Assembly (NCBI RefSeq): GCF_003122385.1
Contig: NZ_CP029255.1
Coordinates: 744,001-808,000, forward strand
Length of the DNA stretch: 64,000 nucleotides
Direction of reading: 5' to 3'
Origin: Flavobacterium crocinum
GTDB lineage: Bacteria; Bacteroidota; Bacteroidia; Flavobacteriales; Flavobacteriaceae
Each line of letters begins with the position of its first letter. Position 1 is the stretch's first letter. The notes below the pieces were generated by a model. The model saw only the letters and a list, made by a program, of their open reading frames with translations. It ran no database searches and was not told where the DNA came from. This document shows, piece by piece, positions 26,119-34,644 of this stretch. Both the position numbers and the translations under genes were made by a program.

Positions 26119-27588
26119 TTAAGCTTCGATACTTATTTCGCTTTTTACTCTCGTTCTGATTTCATTTAACGATTGATCTATTAAAAGTTTTCCATCTCTA
26201 AAAACTTCTTTCAATTCGCCTTGTTTTTCTTCTTCCCAGGAAACATTATCACTTAAGTGGTACTTGCCGTCAATCAATTCAATTTTCATCAATCCTTTAG
26301 CTGATTTTTTAGTTCCGTCGTCTGTAATCGGATCTTTAAAAATCGCTCTTCCTTCTCCGTTTACTTCTCCGTAAGTTGCTTTCATCGCAAATCCGAAAGT
26401 ATCTCTTGTGTTATACTGGTATGTGAAAGATCCTATTCCCAAAACAACATTGGTAGAAGCAAATCCTTTTTCTTTTAATCTTTCGCAAATTTGAGTCGCT
26501 CTTGCTACCGTAATACTATCTCCGTAAATAGCTCCAATCTGAGGCACCAATTCCTTGAATCCTTTAGCATTTGTTGTACCGCCAAAAACATCCCAAAGCA
26601 ATTCGATTACCCCTTTTCTTTCTTGTTCTGTTTTCCCATCAGGATTTCCACAGATAATTAGAATTGGATCACCGCTATCAGGACGAATCACCACTTTACC
26701 TTCTCTTGAAACGATATCTTCTCTCAACCTTGGAAGATAATCCGTTAAAACTTTCCATAAATCCCAGGTATCCGAAACGATAGAAACAATTCCTTTTGGA
26801 TATACTTCTGTAATTAATCTTTTGAAAGTTTCATACTCGCCTTCTGTTGTTCCCATACACATTACAGAATGCTCTGTAGCGGCAACGGAACCTGCTACTA
26901 ATTCCTGATCTGAGTTGGCTTTGTAATATTCTTCTAAGAAATCAATCGCCGGAATCGTATCAGAACCTGTAAAGCTCAATAAATGCCCAGCAGCAGAAGT
27001 TATAGAAGCTTCGATTCCTCCCATTCCTCTCATGGAGAAATCGTGCGCCTGCCAATCTACAAATTCTGGAACAGAAGAAGTTTCTGCAGCATATTTATCC
27101 AATACTTTTCGGTATTCTTTTGCAATAGTTGCTGAATTACAAGGCAACCAAATTACAGCTGAAAGCAAAGTTTCAAAATAATTCGTAAGCCAGAAAAACT
27201 CCGGAATGGTATTGTACATCGTAAACATTGGCACTCTTAACGGAACACTTGCTCCTTCCGGCAATGCTTTAAAAACCATCGGAATATATCCTAAATCGTG
27301 TAAATCTTCGATATGTTTGGTTCCAACTTGATTTTCGCCTAAATAATTATTGATTCTACGAGAATATTTTTTAATTACTTCTTCTTTTGGCTGTTTGAAG
27401 AAATACTCTTCAAAATCATGAATAATGTATTTTTTAATGAAATACTGCAATCCGAAAAAGATTACCTCATCAACTTCTTCAAGTCTTGATTTTCTTGGTG
27501 TCCAGTTAGAATATACTAAACTTGTTCCGTCTGGGTATTGTCTTCTGTGGTCAACTTTGTAACCATCGGTTAATAATAGTGGGTTCAT
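26119..27588 (-). CDS. nadV: Nicotinamide phosphoribosyltransferase-like enzyme (Nampt/NadV)
   Basis: 489 residues, full length for Nampt. The family joins nicotinamide to PRPP to make NMN. Visible motifs: N-terminal LLTDGYKVDHRRQYPDGT, a central ATEHSVMCMG, and the PRPP-binding VVIRPDSGDP; the histidine that is phosphorylated in Nampt lies in the ATEHS segment. It is the last gene of a 14-gene minus-strand block whose first gene is PRPP-synthetase-like. No NMN adenylyltransferase accompanies it. In phage NARP1 a Nampt relative (Namat) uses ADP-ribose pyrophosphate instead, which is an alternative substrate here. Confidence 0.9.
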   Translation of the reverse strand: MNPLLLTDGYKVDHRRQYPDGTSLVYSNWTPRKSRLEEVDEVIFFGLQYFIKKYIIHDFEEYFFKQPKEEVIKKYSRRINNYLGENQVGTKHIEDLHDLGYIPMVFKALPEGASVPLRVPMFTMYNTIPEFFWLTNYFETLLSAVIWLPCNSATIAKEYRKVLDKYAAETSSVPEFVDWQAHDFSMRGMGGIEASITSAAGHLLSFTGSDTIPAIDFLEEYYKANSDQELVAGSVAATEHSVMCMGTTEGEYETFKRLITEVYPKGIVSIVSDTWDLWKVLTDYLPRLREDIVSREGKVVIRPDSGDPILIICGNPDGKTEQERKGVIELLWDVFGGTTNAKGFKELVPQIGAIYGDSITVARATQICERLKEKGFASTNVVLGIGSFTYQYNTRDTFGFAMKATYGEVNGEGRAIFKDPITDDGTKKSAKGLMKIELIDGKYHLSDNVSWEEEKQGELKEVFRDGKLLIDQSLNEIRTRVKSEISIEA

Positions 27589-27601
27589 ATATTTTTTCTA
27601 T

Positions 27602-28540
27602 TTATATTTTTTGTGATAATCGGTATGCTAAATCTTCAATATCATTGGATCTTGCCAAATTGTCAATCCACTTTTCTGGAATATTTTCAATTCCGTAATA
27701 AATTCCTGCCAATCCTCCAGCAATTGCACCCGTTGTATCGGTATCTTCTCCTAAGTTAACTGCTTTTAAAACTGTTTTTTCATACGAATCAGAATTTAAA
27801 AAACACCAAAAACTGGCTTCTAAACTATGCAGTACATACCCAGATGCCCGAATTTCATTTTCAGGATATGTCCAAATATCATTTTTCAATAGCTTTTCAA
27901 ATAGTTGAATTTCGACAGGATTATATTTTTTATCTTCTAAAAACTTCGAAAGAACGTTTTGCATTTCTTTATAAGCTTCGAATTTATCTTTATCTTTTAA
28001 AATCTCCAAACAATATACAACATAAATAAAACAGGCAAACCCTGAACGAAAATGAGCGTGTGTAATTGATGAAACTTCTTTTACCTTTTTATAGATAACT
28101 TCAATATCATTCTCTTTCTGAAGATAAAAAACTAATGGCAAAATACGCATTAAAGAGCCATTGCCATTATCTTCTTCAAAAAAATTACCCGAATTCCTAG
28201 CCGATTCTCCTTTTACAACTCTTGCCAAAGAATGTTTTGTAGTGCCGCCAATATCAAATACTTTGTTATGCGCTCCCCAATATCCTTCCTGCATCCATTT
28301 TACAAAAGTCAGAGCCATATCTTCGATATCATAACCTTTGCAGAGACTTTCAGCAGTACAAAAAGCCAGCGAACTATCATCACTAAAAGTTCCAGGAGGC
28401 TGATTCCACGACATGAACCCCATCATATCTACAACCGGATTTTCTTTTAATTTTTCTCTGGATTTAAATTCAACTGGAACACCTAAAGCATCACCAATGG
28501 CAACACCAAATAAACCTGATTCTATTTTACTTTTCATCAT
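27602..28540 (-). CDS. ADP-ribosylglycohydrolase (first of two)
   Basis: 312 residues, DraG/ARH family. Removes ADP-ribose from modified side chains or small molecules using two metal ions. The paired metal motifs are intact: FSDDSSLAF near the N-terminus and GEDTDTTGAIAGGLAGIYYG near the C-terminus. It has Ser after the DD pair where Thr is commoner. Thirteen bases separate it from the Nampt gene. The second copy in the operon (29898-30737) is only distantly similar, so the two probably have different targets. Confidence 0.92.
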   Translation of the reverse strand: MMKSKIESGLFGVAIGDALGVPVEFKSREKLKENPVVDMMGFMSWNQPPGTFSDDSSLAFCTAESLCKGYDIEDMALTFVKWMQEGYWGAHNKVFDIGGTTKHSLARVVKGESARNSGNFFEEDNGNGSLMRILPLVFYLQKENDIEVIYKKVKEVSSITHAHFRSGFACFIYVVYCLEILKDKDKFEAYKEMQNVLSKFLEDKKYNPVEIQLFEKLLKNDIWTYPENEIRASGYVLHSLEASFWCFLNSDSYEKTVLKAVNLGEDTDTTGAIAGGLAGIYYGIENIPEKWIDNLARSNDIEDLAYRLSQKI

Positions 28541-28555
28541 TTCTCCACTTTTCTT

Positions 28556-29008
28556 TTAGTCAAGTAAATTCTGTACTAACTCGTCTAAAGTTTTAAACTG
28601 CTCTACTCCGTATCTTTCGCAAACAATATCAATATTCCCTTTACGCCAAAAATCTTCTTCCACAACCACTTTCATCTTTTTAGATTGTGCATAAAGCCCA
28701 AATTCCAGTAAAGAAATAGGTGACATGGTATTGGCTACAAAATACATGATAATGATGTCGGCTTTTTCTAATGCATTAAGTTCCCAATTAACCTGCTCTT
28801 TAAAATTAGGATTTTCTATCGTTTGTGACCAACTGCTGTCCCATTCCTTTCTTCTGGGATTAAAAATAATGTATTTGTCTTGCAACTGTTCTTCGCAATG
28901 TAATTGCCAGTTAATCGCTTTATCCATTTCTATAGAACCAGCTAAAAAAATGGTTTTGACATCATTCTGCAATGGTATTTCTTCGGGTGATCTAAAAATT
29001 CTTTTCAT
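28556..29008 (-). CDS. Nucleoside 2-deoxyribosyltransferase-like protein
   Basis: 150 residues with the Nuc_deoxyrib_tr fold. IFLAGSIEM forms the N-terminal phosphate/ribose loop, and MSPISLLEFGLYAQ carries the expected catalytic Glu. The family transfers or hydrolyses N-glycosidic bonds of nucleosides and nucleotides. In this operon a substrate such as a nicotinamide- or ADP-ribose-derived nucleotide is plausible but unproven. It follows a 155-base gap that holds an inverted repeat and precedes an ADP-ribosylglycohydrolase gene by 15 bases. Confidence 0.8.
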   Translation of the reverse strand: MKRIFRSPEEIPLQNDVKTIFLAGSIEMDKAINWQLHCEEQLQDKYIIFNPRRKEWDSSWSQTIENPNFKEQVNWELNALEKADIIIMYFVANTMSPISLLEFGLYAQSKKMKVVVEEDFWRKGNIDIVCERYGVEQFKTLDELVQNLLD

Positions 29009-29051
29009 ACTACTTAATCTGACTGCCCGCTTAGTGGACTATTTTTTTAGA

Positions 29052-29133
29052 GCCACAGATTAAAAAGATTATAAGGATTTTTTTAATCGACTTCTATTAG
29101 TTTTAACCTGTGTTAATTCGTGTAATCTGTGGC
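29052..29133. repeat. CACAGATTA inverted repeat inside the operon
   Basis: GCCACAGATTA (29052-29062) pairs with TAATCTGTGGC (29123-29133); between them are AAAAAGATTATAAGGATTTTT and ACCTGTGTTAATTCGTG. Same word family as the tandem repeat at 1241-1545 and the region at 61396-61740. Confidence 0.85.
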
Positions 29134-29163
29134 AAAATTTCGTTGAGTACTTCAACGTATAAT

Positions 29164-29895
29164 TTACTTATTTCTTCCTTTTTCATTTGGATAAAATGTC
29201 TGCACAGCATCACTTTGCCAAAATTGCTTCGTTTCGACATCTATACAGCTCAACTTTCCATAAAAACCTGCTCCGGTATCTATATTCCAAACATTGCATC
29301 CCTGCATTGGAATTTCGACATCATAATTTAATGTTGGCGTATGACCAATATAAATTTCATTAAAAAGCAATAATCTTTTTGGGTATAAAATGGAATTTTT
29401 CTGAATTCTTTTATCCATTGTCAGAGCCATTTCCCACAAAGTTCTATCCCATGAATAATTGGTTTTGTAATGTTCTTTTTCTGGCCCATGCATAGATGAA
29501 AATCCAGCATGAATAAACAAATTGTTATTTTCGTCTACAAAATAATCTTTCATTTGATTGAAAAAATGACGATGTTTTTCTTTTTCTGAAAAGGCAATAT
29601 CGGCATAACTTTCTATCGTTGATTTTCCTCCGTGCAAAAACCAAACATCGTTTATAACATCATTCTCTAACCATTCCTGACACCAGGCATCATGATTTCC
29701 TCTGATAAAAATACATTCCTGTTTTTGAGACAATTCAATAAGAAAATCAATCAATTTTTTGGATTCGCTCCAGCCGTCAACATAATCTCCCAGAAAAATA
29801 AATCGGTCATTTTCTGAATAATCAATTCTTTCTAATAACTGAATTAAGGCTTTTAATCCGCCGTGAATATCACCAAAAACTAAGGTTCTTTTCAT
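29164..29895 (-). CDS. Metallophosphoesterase (calcineurin-like, PPP/ApaH-like)
   Basis: 243 residues. All dinuclear-metal motifs are intact: FGDIHGG (residue 8 on), FLGDYVDG, RGNHDAW, and downstream HAGFSS and GHTPT. The layout is that of the PPP/ApaH-like group, which includes diadenosine-polyphosphate hydrolases and protein phosphatases. Given the neighbours, phosphate removal from an ADP-ribose or RNA-end product is a reasonable guess. It starts 2 bases after the second ADP-ribosylglycohydrolase gene. Confidence 0.88.
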   Translation of the reverse strand: MKRTLVFGDIHGGLKALIQLLERIDYSENDRFIFLGDYVDGWSESKKLIDFLIELSQKQECIFIRGNHDAWCQEWLENDVINDVWFLHGGKSTIESYADIAFSEKEKHRHFFNQMKDYFVDENNNLFIHAGFSSMHGPEKEHYKTNYSWDRTLWEMALTMDKRIQKNSILYPKRLLLFNEIYIGHTPTLNYDVEIPMQGCNVWNIDTGAGFYGKLSCIDVETKQFWQSDAVQTFYPNEKGRNK

Positions 29896-29897
29896 GA

Positions 29898-30737
29898 TTA
29901 AATAAACTTGTTATTCAGAGCTACATCCAATTTTATGAGAAAATCTTTTCCGAATTTATCATTCTCTAACTCTTCATATAGAAACGAGGGCAATGTCTTC
30001 TCACAATTTTGCTTTTGACTTAAAATTGCCATAGACAATGCTGCAACGGTATCAGTATCTCCACCATAACCAATTCCTGTTTTTAGGCAATCTTTCATAG
30101 AAACAGCTTCTGAAACCATTTTAATTACAGCTTGTGTGGTTGGATATCCGTGCATATCGATTGGAGAAGTGATTCTATAGTTTTCATTCTCTTTTAAAGT
30201 TTCGTTTAAAAACGTTATCAGAGTTGATCCATCACCTAGATTATATTTAAAATAATGAACCGCTAATGCAATACGTTTGGCACAGCTTATTCCTTCAACA
30301 GTATGATGTGAGGTTTTTGCCTGAATCTCACAGAACTCCAATATCTGCTTAACATCTTTTAAATATCCAATGGAATAAGCTCGCATTGCAGAACCATTCC
30401 CACTGCTTCCGTTGTCGATTATCTTGAGAAAATCAGAACCATTTTTACTGGCATCTAAAGCATTGTAAACTCTGTCTGAATAACCGCGTCTTTTATCTCT
30501 GTGAAACACCTCAACAAACTTATCGGCTACTTTAATTTCGTTCCAATTATCCTCTTCCAAAAGCAATTCTGAAATCGCAATTGCCATTTGCGTATCATCA
30601 GTATATCTTTTATAAATCTCGGTATACATTCCGTGTTTAAAATACTGAGTCAGATTATTGTTTGGAGTGATAAAATCAAGGTCTCTAAACTCAAAACCTG
30701 CACCGTATGCATCGCCTATTGCTGCTTCTAAAATCAT
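29898..30737 (-). CDS. ADP-ribosylglycohydrolase (second of two)
   Basis: 279 residues, DraG/ARH family. AAIGDAYGAGFEF, RYTDDTQMAIAISE and GYGGDTDTVAALSMA provide the metal and ADP-ribose site; this copy has the canonical DDTQM motif. Divergent from the copy at 27602-28540. It lies between kptA (19 bases upstream) and the phosphatase gene (2 bases downstream), an arrangement suggesting that the products of RNA 2'-phosphate transfer or of de-ADP-ribosylation are processed together. Confidence 0.92.
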   Translation of the reverse strand: MILEAAIGDAYGAGFEFRDLDFITPNNNLTQYFKHGMYTEIYKRYTDDTQMAIAISELLLEEDNWNEIKVADKFVEVFHRDKRRGYSDRVYNALDASKNGSDFLKIIDNGSSGNGSAMRAYSIGYLKDVKQILEFCEIQAKTSHHTVEGISCAKRIALAVHYFKYNLGDGSTLITFLNETLKENENYRITSPIDMHGYPTTQAVIKMVSEAVSMKDCLKTGIGYGGDTDTVAALSMAILSQKQNCEKTLPSFLYEELENDKFGKDFLIKLDVALNNKFI

Positions 30738-30756
30738 AACTTTTTATTTGATTGTT

Positions 30757-31311
30757 TTAAGATTTAAATTCGATATATTTTGCCGGAACTTCATCGGTCA
30801 ACCAGACATTGTTTTCAGACAAATAAAATTTGAATCCGTCTCTAAACATGGCACCGCTTCTAACGGTTAAAATTTGTGGAACTCCTCTTCTGCTTCCTAC
30901 TTTTACTGCCGTTTCTTTGTCTTTGGAAAGATGAACATGCTGACGGCTCATTTTTTTCAAACCTTCTTTCTGAATGCTTTCCATAAACTTCCCAACGGTT
31001 CCATGATACAGATATTCTAAAGGTTCTGTCTCTGCTAAATCTAATTCAACCGAAATAGAATGTCCCTGACTTGCACGTATTTTGGTTTTATCTTCGTTAT
31101 AAGCGAAACGCTTTTTATCGTTATTTTCTACAACGTAATCTAAAAGTTCAGCTGTCATCTGATTTTGACTTCCTTTTTTATTACATTTTACGATTAATTC
31201 TTCTACATCTGCCCAGCCATTTTCGTCTAGTTTTAATCCGATTTTTTCTGGCGAATGTCTGAGCACTAAGCTTAGAAATTTACTTACTGTTTTTGCTGTT
31301 TTCTCATTCAT
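30757..31311 (-). CDS. kptA: RNA 2'-phosphotransferase (Tpt1/KptA)
   Basis: 184 residues. Transfers an internal RNA 2'-phosphate to NAD+, yielding ADP-ribose 1'',2''-cyclic phosphate and nicotinamide. The catalytic Arg-His pair is in LSLVLRHSPEKIG (Arg18, His19), the further arginines in KIRASQGHS and GSRRGVPQ; LYHGT and RQHVHLSKD are also conserved. The tetrad appears complete, so an active enzyme is expected. It overlaps the end of the DUF4291 gene by 8 bases. Its product ADP-ribose phosphate is a logical substrate for the macrodomain and phosphatase of the same operon. Confidence 0.94.
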   Translation of the reverse strand: MNEKTAKTVSKFLSLVLRHSPEKIGLKLDENGWADVEELIVKCNKKGSQNQMTAELLDYVVENNDKKRFAYNEDKTKIRASQGHSISVELDLAETEPLEYLYHGTVGKFMESIQKEGLKKMSRQHVHLSKDKETAVKVGSRRGVPQILTVRSGAMFRDGFKFYLSENNVWLTDEVPAKYIEFKS

Positions 31312-31951
31312 GATTTCCAGAAATTTTTAGTTTTTTATTCAATTCTTCATCCTGAAAAACGAAAGGTTTTTCGGCAGGAATCAATAGATTTTCCAATTGT
31401 TTTTTCTGAACAAACTCATATTGTTCCTGTACAAAAGCTGAAATATCTTCGATCAGCAGAACATCTTCTTTGGCAAACGATCTTGTAAATTCATCTCGTA
31501 AACCAATCTGAATGGCTCTTCTTTTTAATTTTGATCCGTAAGGATCGTGATCCGGATCCCACTGTAATCTCACCGAAGATGTTTTTACTTCGGTCTGCCA
31601 TTCCTCATAGCTTTTTCCAAGTGACGAATCGTGAGTGGAATAAACCGCATTTTGCAAATATTTTTGAAATGCTTCTCTTTTTAGATGAATTGCCAAAACA
31701 ACTTCTTGCCCTTCTTTTGTTCCCCAGCCGTTTCTGTACATCATCCAAAGAAAATTAGGCTTGATCCATGTCATTCTGTTCAAACTAAATTCTCCTCCAA
31801 AAAACTGATTTTTTACGGCAAATTCGCCGATTTCCTTTCGATACGACTGATAAACTATTATTTCCTTATCATCGTATTGAGCCATTATGTGATAACCTGA
31901 TTTCGGCCATTCTTCTATTTGCTCGCTATATTTTTTTAATTCTATTTTCAT
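31304..31951 (-). CDS. DUF4291 protein
   Basis: About 215 residues from ATG 31951 (an upstream ATG adds MCIYK and is less likely). Matches DUF4291: YHIMAQYDDKEIIVYQSYR, FSLNRMTWIKPNFLWMMYR and a C-terminal basic helix. Conserved Tyr, Arg and Trp residues suggest an enzyme, but no catalytic mechanism is known. It overlaps kptA by 8 bases, implying coupled synthesis. In NAD-centred clusters it is a candidate ADP-ribose-handling enzyme; this is inference from context. Confidence 0.82.
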   Translation of the reverse strand: MKIELKKYSEQIEEWPKSGYHIMAQYDDKEIIVYQSYRKEIGEFAVKNQFFGGEFSLNRMTWIKPNFLWMMYRNGWGTKEGQEVVLAIHLKREAFQKYLQNAVYSTHDSSLGKSYEEWQTEVKTSSVRLQWDPDHDPYGSKLKRRAIQIGLRDEFTRSFAKEDVLLIEDISAFVQEQYEFVQKKQLENLLIPAEKPFVFQDEELNKKLKISGNHE

Positions 31952-32008
31952 TTTATAAATACACAATAACGTGATTGTGTTTGTTTTCTAATTAATGTTT
32001 TGATCAAA

Positions 32009-32077
32009 CGTTCCTATGGAACGCAATTACGATCTGGTAACATTTTATTCTACCGATGAAATGTTCCTATGGAACAT
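32009..32077. repeat. Paired GTTCCTATGGAAC palindromes
   Basis: CGTTCC-TAT-GGAACG (32009-32023) and ATGTTCC-TAT-GGAACAT (32061-32077), centres 53 bases apart, in the 100-base gap between the macrodomain and DUF4291 genes. The outer base pair differs between copies but stays paired (C-G versus T-A). The second palindrome supplies the macrodomain stop codon. Confidence 0.85.
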
Positions 32078-32585
32078 CTTGTAGAATGTTTTGGTAAATC
32101 TTGTAATTTTCATCATCAAAGCAGACAAAAATTACCTTTTCTATTTCCTCTGATTTATCGAAATCTTTTATCGTGTTTACTGCAATTTCTGCCGCTTTAT
32201 ATTTTGGAAAATGATAAATTCCAGTACTAATATTCGGAAAAGCAATAGATTTTATTCCATTTTGAATAGCCAGATTCAAACTATTTTTGTAACAGTCTGC
32301 TAACAATTTAGATTTCTCCTCTTTATCGCCATTCCAAACTGGGCCAACTGTATGAATAACATATTTAGATGGTAAATTTCCTGCCGTTGTGATAACCGCT
32401 TCACCTGTTTTACAACCGCCCTGTTTATTTCGAATTTGAACACATTCTTCTAAAATTGCTTTTCCTCCTTTTCTGTGAATTGCTCCATCAACTCCGCCTC
32501 CTCCCAGTAAAGAAGTATTTGCAGCATTTACAATGGCATCAACATTAAGTTCAGTTATATCTCCTTTTAGAAGTTCTAAAATCAT
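32067..32585 (-). CDS. Macrodomain ADP-ribose hydrolase (YmdB/MacroD type)
   Basis: 172 residues. Hydrolyses O-acetyl-ADP-ribose or removes ADP-ribose from proteins or nucleic acids. The MacroD signature [20 protein letters not shown] is complete with the catalytic Asn/Asp region, as are the phosphate loop STGIYHFP and the YVIHTVGP strand. Its start overlaps the stop of the preceding gene by 4 bases (ATGA). The last codons and stop lie in a GTTCCTATGGAAC palindrome. Confidence 0.93.
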   Translation of the reverse strand: MILELLKGDITELNVDAIVNAANTSLLGGGGVDGAIHRKGGKAILEECVQIRNKQGGCKTGEAVITTAGNLPSKYVIHTVGPVWNGDKEEKSKLLADCYKNSLNLAIQNGIKSIAFPNISTGIYHFPKYKAAEIAVNTIKDFDKSEEIEKVIFVCFDDENYKIYQNILQDVP

Positions 32586-33001
32586 TTTTTAAATTCATTT
32601 AATTTGTCCATTAGTCCAACATTTGAACTTACTTCTGAACGATCTGTGAAATGTACTTTTACTACTTCAATTTCACCAATAATATTAGAATTGAAATCAT
32701 TTAAATCTTCAGACGGAATCCAAAGTTCATTGTGATTTTTATCGCCAACATTTTGGATTTCATACTTCTCTAGAAAAGAAGTTTTAACTTCAAAAGCAGT
32801 AACAATTCCAATAAATCCTGAAAATTCATCAACGGTATTCCATTCAAAAGCAATTTGTTCTGCATATTGCTGATTCATTACCGGATAAAAAATAGGCTGC
32901 CATTCTAATCTCGGAGGAAAGGACTTGTAACCTAAATCTGCTATCAGTTCCATTTCTTTTAATCCAACAGGTCGATATAATCTTGTTGTATCCATAATCA
33001 T
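32582..33001 (-). CDS. ADP-ribosylation/crystallin J1-type conserved protein
   Basis: 139 residues (ATG at 33001; a second ATG at 32995 is also possible). Recognised as the small family that databases label ADP-ribosylation/crystallin J1, from [34 protein letters not shown] and [12 protein letters not shown]. It has no DraG metal motifs, so it is not a true ADP-ribosylglycohydrolase. The LYRPVG...G-Y start is loosely reminiscent of ADP-ribosyltransferase folds, but that is speculation. Directly abuts NADAR and overlaps the macrodomain gene by 4 bases. Confidence 0.78.
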   Translation of the reverse strand: MIMDTTRLYRPVGLKEMELIADLGYKSFPPRLEWQPIFYPVMNQQYAEQIAFEWNTVDEFSGFIGIVTAFEVKTSFLEKYEIQNVGDKNHNELWIPSEDLNDFNSNIIGEIEVVKVHFTDRSEVSSNVGLMDKLNEFKK

Positions 33002-33529
33002 TTATCTCAATTCATCTCTAACTTCCATCAAAGCAAAACCCAACAAATTCAAACCTTTCCATTTTTCAGGATTTAGCGCCTCAGTATGATCGCTTGCCAT
33101 TCCAATTCCCCAGATTGGATCAACCGGACTTGCTTCGACAATAACTCTTTCGTTAGTGTTTAACAGAAACGTTTTCAAATCAGGGTTTTGACTGAATTTG
33201 TGGTAGTTTCCTTGTTTTACGATTTCAAATCGGTTTGCTAGCCAGATTTTATCATCGTAATTTCTCACTTTACGGCCTAGTTTTTTAGCTTCGGCAGGTG
33301 AATTGCATTTTATGATTTTTTCTAAAATTTCCTGATCGTTAAACAATTCGGCTTTCTTTGCCATCATCCAGTGTTCAGCCGTTTTATAAGTTACATCATT
33401 GACTTTGAATGTACTTAGCCACCACTGGCTGAAACAGGTTTTAGTAATCGTTCCGTCATTACTTGGCTGATGTCCCCAGAAAAATAAAAACTTACTTTCC
33501 GGAGCTATAGTGTCTATATTGTATTTCAT
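33002..33529 (-). CDS. NADAR family protein (YbiA/DUF1768)
   Basis: 175 residues. Family hallmarks are complete: FSQWWLSTF, TYKTAEHWMMAKKA, GRKVRNYDDKIW and EASPVDPIWGIG. NADAR enzymes break N-glycosidic bonds; family members have been shown to act on riboflavin intermediates (YbiA) and to remove ADP-ribose from guanine bases. In this setting the second activity is the better guess. It starts 8 bases after the PurA-like gene and its stop abuts the next start. Confidence 0.92.
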   Translation of the reverse strand: MKYNIDTIAPESKFLFFWGHQPSNDGTITKTCFSQWWLSTFKVNDVTYKTAEHWMMAKKAELFNDQEILEKIIKCNSPAEAKKLGRKVRNYDDKIWLANRFEIVKQGNYHKFSQNPDLKTFLLNTNERVIVEASPVDPIWGIGMASDHTEALNPEKWKGLNLLGFALMEVRDELR

Positions 33530-33537
33530 TTTTTCTG

Positions 33538-34626
33538 TTATTGAAACAAAGAAGTTATCTCTTTAAAATCTTTAGAATCTGGCGAAAATGATCCGTAAAT
33601 TGTGCTGAAATCCGTTGTCAGGTTTTCAAACTCATAATCGTTCTCAAGCTGATCCATGCAGGTTACTACCAAATTTCTTTTTGCCATTGGACTGTAAGTC
33701 GTATCTAGTTTTAAAGCGTAGTTCAACAAATCGTAGTCCAGATCCCCAAATCTGAGGTGTTTTTGGTATTCATTGAAAACACAGGTTTCTTCTTCGTTGT
33801 TTTTTAATTGTATTTCTCTCTCATTCGGCATCCAGCCGTGGCCGTGCCTTGTGGTGTAACTTCTGGTTACATAATAAATTTCTATCTCTTCAATCTTCAG
33901 TTTATTACAGATTTCAACTGCATTTTTTGAGGTTGTATTGGCATAGGTCACATTTGGAAAAACGCCGTGATCCATGTCAAGCAAAATTCCCTGGCTTCCT
34001 TCAAAAATTAAATTATTATATTTTGAAAGAAAACTGTAATCGGCAATATTCCATTTTATGTTATCAACCGCTTCAAGATATGCCTGAACTTCCTGATCGA
34101 TATCGGGTTCATTCAAAAAACCATAATAGTAAGCGATTTGATTTAACTTTTCTAAAAGCATTTCCCGGGGCGCAATCAAATCAATTGCAAACAATTTGTA
34201 TGGGCCTTCGTTTCTTTTCATGGTGGAACCAATGCCTTTTCCACAGGTTCCGTGATCAATATTTCTGGTATTTCCTCGATTGTGCCAAACATCAAACGGA
34301 GTCGTCACTTTTGCTAACGGATGAATATACAAATCCAGATTAGCATTTTTTTCTTTTAATTCTTCTCTCTCATTAAATAAAAAAAGCGGATGAATCGTAC
34401 AGTGTTCACTGTAATAAGACGGAAGACCACGTAATGCACCGCTCGCAAAGCTGGAATGAACGTGTTTTTTATCGTCGATCATAACGGTGTGCGCCGCCTG
34501 CTGTCCTCCTGAAAACCGAATAACTATAGATTCAGGATTTTGTTTCGCCAGAAAATCTGTTGTTATTCCTTTTCCTTCATCACCAAATCCTAAACCTATA
34601 ACTATTTGTGCTGTTTTCATTTTCAC
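33538..34626 (-). CDS. Divergent adenylosuccinate synthetase-like enzyme
   Basis: 362 residues against about 430 for housekeeping PurA. The GTP/IMP site is recognisable: GFGDEGKGI (Asp16, Lys19), EGSQGILLDMDHG and SYTTRHGHGWMPNE. The aspartate-binding loop, normally close to TTGRPRRCGWFD, is replaced by YQKHLRFGDLDYDLL (residues 287-301). Asp16 and Lys19 are retained, so chemistry is probably preserved, but the ligating substrate or base may differ. Located in a NAD+/ADP-ribose operon, not with purine genes, and may make or modify an adenylate-type product. It begins the downstream half of the operon after a 170-base repeat. Confidence 0.8.
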   Translation of the reverse strand: MKMKTAQIVIGLGFGDEGKGITTDFLAKQNPESIVIRFSGGQQAAHTVMIDDKKHVHSSFASGALRGLPSYYSEHCTIHPLFLFNEREELKEKNANLDLYIHPLAKVTTPFDVWHNRGNTRNIDHGTCGKGIGSTMKRNEGPYKLFAIDLIAPREMLLEKLNQIAYYYGFLNEPDIDQEVQAYLEAVDNIKWNIADYSFLSKYNNLIFEGSQGILLDMDHGVFPNVTYANTTSKNAVEICNKLKIEEIEIYYVTRSYTTRHGHGWMPNEREIQLKNNEEETCVFNEYQKHLRFGDLDYDLLNYALKLDTTYSPMAKRNLVVTCMDQLENDYEFENLTTDFSTIYGSFSPDSKDFKEITSLFQ

Positions 34627-34644
34627 TTAATTGTTGCGTAATTA

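Noticed and set aside
32582..33001. Third ADP-ribosylglycohydrolase, as database names for this family imply
   Set aside because: It lacks both Asp-rich metal motifs and is half the required length; the name is inherited.
33849..34343. 164-residue plus-strand ORF opposite the PurA-like gene
   Set aside because: Antisense shadow of a clearly conserved enzyme; no family or start signal.
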